This document shows, in pieces, positions 62,391 through 64,000 of a DNA stretch of 64,000 nt (the first letter of the stretch is position 1; every line of letters begins with the position of its first letter). Where the stretch lies: positions 20,338 through 84,337 of the forward strand of contig CALULT010000006.1 of assembly GCA_944321565.1 (NCBI GenBank). The letters are read 5' to 3'. The position numbers were made by a program, and so were the translations under genes. This stretch comes from an uncultured Paraprevotella sp. Lineage in GTDB: Bacteria > Bacteroidota > Bacteroidia > Bacteroidales > Bacteroidaceae. The notes below the pieces were generated by a model. It saw only the letters and a list, made by a program, of their open reading frames with translations. It did no database searches and was not told the DNA's origin.

Positions 62391-62428
62391 AATTGCGTTA
62401 ATTGTTTTTGATTAATAAATCCTGTATG

Positions 62429-62459
62429 CAAATATACACCTTTTCGCCCATTATACCAA
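62429..62459 (-). promoter_or_regulatory. Promoter of the DUF3467 gene
   Basis: TTG (62457-62459), a 20-base spacer and TATATTTG (62429-62436) on the minus strand, with a leader of about 30 bases. Confidence 0.72.
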
Positions 62460-62598
62460 CATTGGCCACACAAAATATGGCTCACACGAGCCACACCACC
62501 AAAAACATATCCCGGCACCCGCCCGCATACAAACCTCTCATTCCACGACGACAAACTTCCGGCAAACCGCACAAAAACATTTTTCCGCCTGCCAAATT

Positions 62599-62665
62599 CT
62601 ATAGACGCCACTGGCGTTCATAGAAACGGCACTGGCGTTTATACAAACGCCACGGCCGTCTATAG
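62599..62665. repeat. Compact palindromic cluster in the 62391-62767 gap
   Basis: The outer arms CTATAGACG (62599-62607) and CGTCTATAG (62657-62665) enclose GGCGTTT/AAACGCC (62634-62651) and three near-repeats of the (A)CGGCACTGGCGTT type. No gene lies in the surrounding gap; the rest of the gap holds only the DUF3467 promoter. Confidence 0.6.
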
Positions 62666-62767
62666 TTTATTCCATTAGAAAAGCAAGTATCCCGGCGACA
62701 TAATCAAGTTTCTTCCCAAAGTATCAGACTTTGGCTTCCCGAACGGCAAAATCCCGCGAAAAACGTA

Positions 62768-63460
62768 TCATCCTATCAGAGCCAAAATCTTCCGTTCCGG
62801 TGCGTCCGGAAACATCCCGCGCAAATGGCGGTATATTTTCGCAAAAGACTCCTCAGGCGCGCATCCGGCATCCAGACGGCCATAAAGTGTTTCGGGAAGG
62901 ACGTAGCGCGCCACGCCCCAACCGTAGGGATTGCCGTGCCGGTCCTTGTTATATTCAAAGTCGGCGATAACCACATGCAGCCCCATCATCAGCCGCGTCA
63001 GAATGGGTTCGAGCGAAATTTTCCGTTCGTCAGGAATGGTGTCCACCCAGTCTGCGGCAGAACGTCTCCCCCGCCCCCGGGCGAACCCAAGCAAACGGCG
63101 CAAATCCTTCACCGTCACCCCACCTTCGCAGGCGATGGTCTGCAGTACCACGTCGTCCAGCGCGGCAGTGTCCTCGTCCTTCGCATAATGCAAGGAGCGG
63201 CGGTAGTTCAGCAAGTCCGGCAACCATTCCAGACTGACATACCCCGCCTTGCGGTTGAAAATCTTCCCGTAAGCGCAATGCCCCTCCCGGATGACCGGGC
63301 CTTTCCATTCCCACGCCCCGTCCTCTTCGCCGGAAAACCAATAATCCTCCGCCGTCTTTTCCTCGATGGAAAAGCCGGGAATGCCGCAACGGAAGAATGG
63401 CAGAAAACCCAGCCGGATGACTTCCCGCTCCATGTCCATCGAACTCCGTATCTCATCCAT
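62768..63460 (-). CDS. AlkZ-related protein
   Basis: The 230 residues resemble the family annotated as AlkZ-related in Bacteroidota, distantly linked to the winged-helix DNA glycosylase group. Landmarks are PGFSIEEKTAEDYWFSGEED, GAWEWKGPVIREGHCAYGKI, NRKAGYVSLEWLPDLLNYRR, and a helical half with DDVVLQTIACEGGVTVKDLR and RLMMGLHVVIADFEY, which look like winged-helix modules. The catalytic QxQ motif of true AlkZ was not found, so glycosylase activity is doubtful. A TAACTTTG -7 element lies at 63491-63498. Confidence 0.72.
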   Translation of the reverse strand: MDEIRSSMDMEREVIRLGFLPFFRCGIPGFSIEEKTAEDYWFSGEEDGAWEWKGPVIREGHCAYGKIFNRKAGYVSLEWLPDLLNYRRSLHYAKDEDTAALDDVVLQTIACEGGVTVKDLRRLLGFARGRGRRSAADWVDTIPDERKISLEPILTRLMMGLHVVIADFEYNKDRHGNPYGWGVARYVLPETLYGRLDAGCAPEESFAKIYRHLRGMFPDAPERKILALIG

Positions 63461-63490
63461 ATTTCAAATCTAATTTTGCACCTCTTTTTG

Positions 63491-63498
63491 CAAAGTTA
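63491..63498 (-). promoter_or_regulatory. -7 element of the AlkZ-related gene
   Basis: TAACTTTG, an exact TAnnTTTG match 30 bases before the ATG at 63460. No -33 element at normal spacing. Confidence 0.5.
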
Positions 63499-63552
63499 CG
63501 AAACAATCAAATAGGACATGACGTTTCATCAATGCAAAACAGCGAAAAAAAC

Positions 63553-63583
63553 TTTTGCAGACAACAAGAAATTCATACCTTTG
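63553..63583 (+). promoter_or_regulatory. Orphan plus-strand promoter-like sequence
   Basis: TTTTG (63553-63557), an 18-base spacer and TACCTTTG (63576-63583). The 360 bases downstream have no convincing gene; the only candidates are a 42-codon frame from 63595 and a 22-codon frame from 63636. It may drive a small RNA or be a chance match. Confidence 0.4.
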
Positions 63584-63946
63584 GGCATCACTGCATGACA
63601 TGTCAGCAAGGTGCGCCACGCCGCGGAAAAGAAATATGGGTAAAAAAGAAGCCCAATCCAACCACGTTTTCCACGAATTTATGCCTGCTAAGACTCTTCT
63701 TTAGCTTGATTCTTGTCGAATAGAAAAACAAGCACAATTTTGCAGAATTCTCAACCGATGAACCCAAAAACAACACCCCCAGAAACATTACCCCGCTTTT
63801 TTTACCTCCAATTACGTCTTTTCACCCATTCCTACGTCTTACTAACAGATTGCAATCCTAAAAACAAATGGAAAAATGAAGATATTCACACACAAAAAGC
63901 CCAAAGAGGCCACAGCCCACGGACCTGACTTTGACAATGCGTCACC
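63584..63946. other. Gene-free AT-rich stretch
   Basis: No tRNA, repeat family member or credible protein gene was recognised here apart from the promoter-like sequence at its left edge. Short frames exist but have no start context or protein-like composition. Confidence 0.5.
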
Positions 63947-64000
63947 CTACCCGAGTAAGTCTTGTTCAAGGGCTTCCAACAATGGCTTGATGGCTTCCTG
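63947..64000 (-). CDS. C-terminal end of an unidentified gene (partial)
   Basis: Reading leftward from the window edge, an open frame gives QEAIKPLLEALEQDLLG and stops at TAG (63947-63949). The helical, Leu-rich sequence looks like a protein tail, but 17 codons are too few to name a family. Confidence 0.35.
   Translation of the reverse strand, partial: QEAIKPLLEALEQDLLG

Noticed and set aside
63713-63928. 71-codon plus-strand frame
   Set aside because: It has low-complexity Thr/Pro/Asn composition, no promoter at usable distance and no recognisable domain.

Overview
The window is a chromosomal piece of a member of the order Bacteroidales (Bacteroidota), probably a gut Bacteroidaceae- or Prevotellaceae-like species. 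The evidence is the recurring promoter form TTTG/TTG-N19-20-TAnnTTTG, a TonB-dependent receptor operon with DUF5689 and DUF6359-type lipoproteins, a TamB plus lipoprotein TamA-like (TamL) pair, DUF3256, DUF3332 and DUF3467 proteins, a BT1927-type surface-layer lipoprotein, and an uninterrupted str-S10-spc-alpha ribosomal cluster that contains secY, map, infA and rpmJ but no tuf. By eye the protein genes are moderately GC-rich.

Layout. 1-9.5 kb (all minus): start of metA, an M13 metallopeptidase lipoprotein, an ABC-F ATPase, and a TolC/HlyD/ABC-2/ABC-2 exporter operon that has no ATPase gene. 9.6-13.3 kb: a coiled-coil membrane protein, a DUF3332 lipoprotein, a protein with an ExoX-like C-terminal motif and an unclear start, and a cyclophilin lipoprotein. 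13.4-21.7 kb (plus): TamB and TamL overlapping by four bases, then a sugar-nucleotide nucleotidyltransferase. 21.9-32.7 kb (plus): a tyrosine recombinase, a predicted invertible promoter, a large S-layer-like lipoprotein and a 1842-residue modular surface protein. 32.7-33.6 kb: a gene-free stretch with hairpin repeats and a 22/23-bp minisatellite. 33.6-43.6 kb: class II aldolase, a secreted endonuclease/phosphatase-fold protein, a divergent operon (TonB-dependent receptor, two OB-fold-type lipoproteins, secreted DNA/RNA nuclease), L31 type B and a DUF3256 protein. 43.8-61.8 kb (minus): 33 translation, transcription and secretion genes from rpsL to rplQ. 62-64 kb: DUF3467, an AlkZ-related protein and the tail of one more gene.

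The most interesting system is at 21901-26522. Perfect 18-bp inverted repeats (22908-22925 and 23368-23385) bound a 478-bp segment. Just inside the left repeat lies a textbook Bacteroides promoter, TTTTG-N19-TACATTTG, pointing away from the S-layer gene, so the assembled state is predicted OFF. Inverting the segment would aim the promoter at the S-layer ATG about 90 bases downstream. The left repeat lies inside the last codons of the adjacent tyrosine recombinase, so each flip should also change the recombinase C-terminus: 356 residues now, 343 after inversion, with an in-frame stop supplied by the right repeat. Invertible promoters for S-layer proteins are known in Bacteroides thetaiotaomicron (BT1927). 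A switch that also edits the tail of its presumed recombinase is the unusual part here.

Other features worth attention are a family of about twelve GC-rich hairpin repeats confined to intergenic DNA, a nested set of mutually exclusive palindromes at 42844-42943, a probable extracellular nucleic-acid scavenging locus at 34.7-42.3 kb, and the fact that S4, S14, L31 and L36 are all zinc-free forms.
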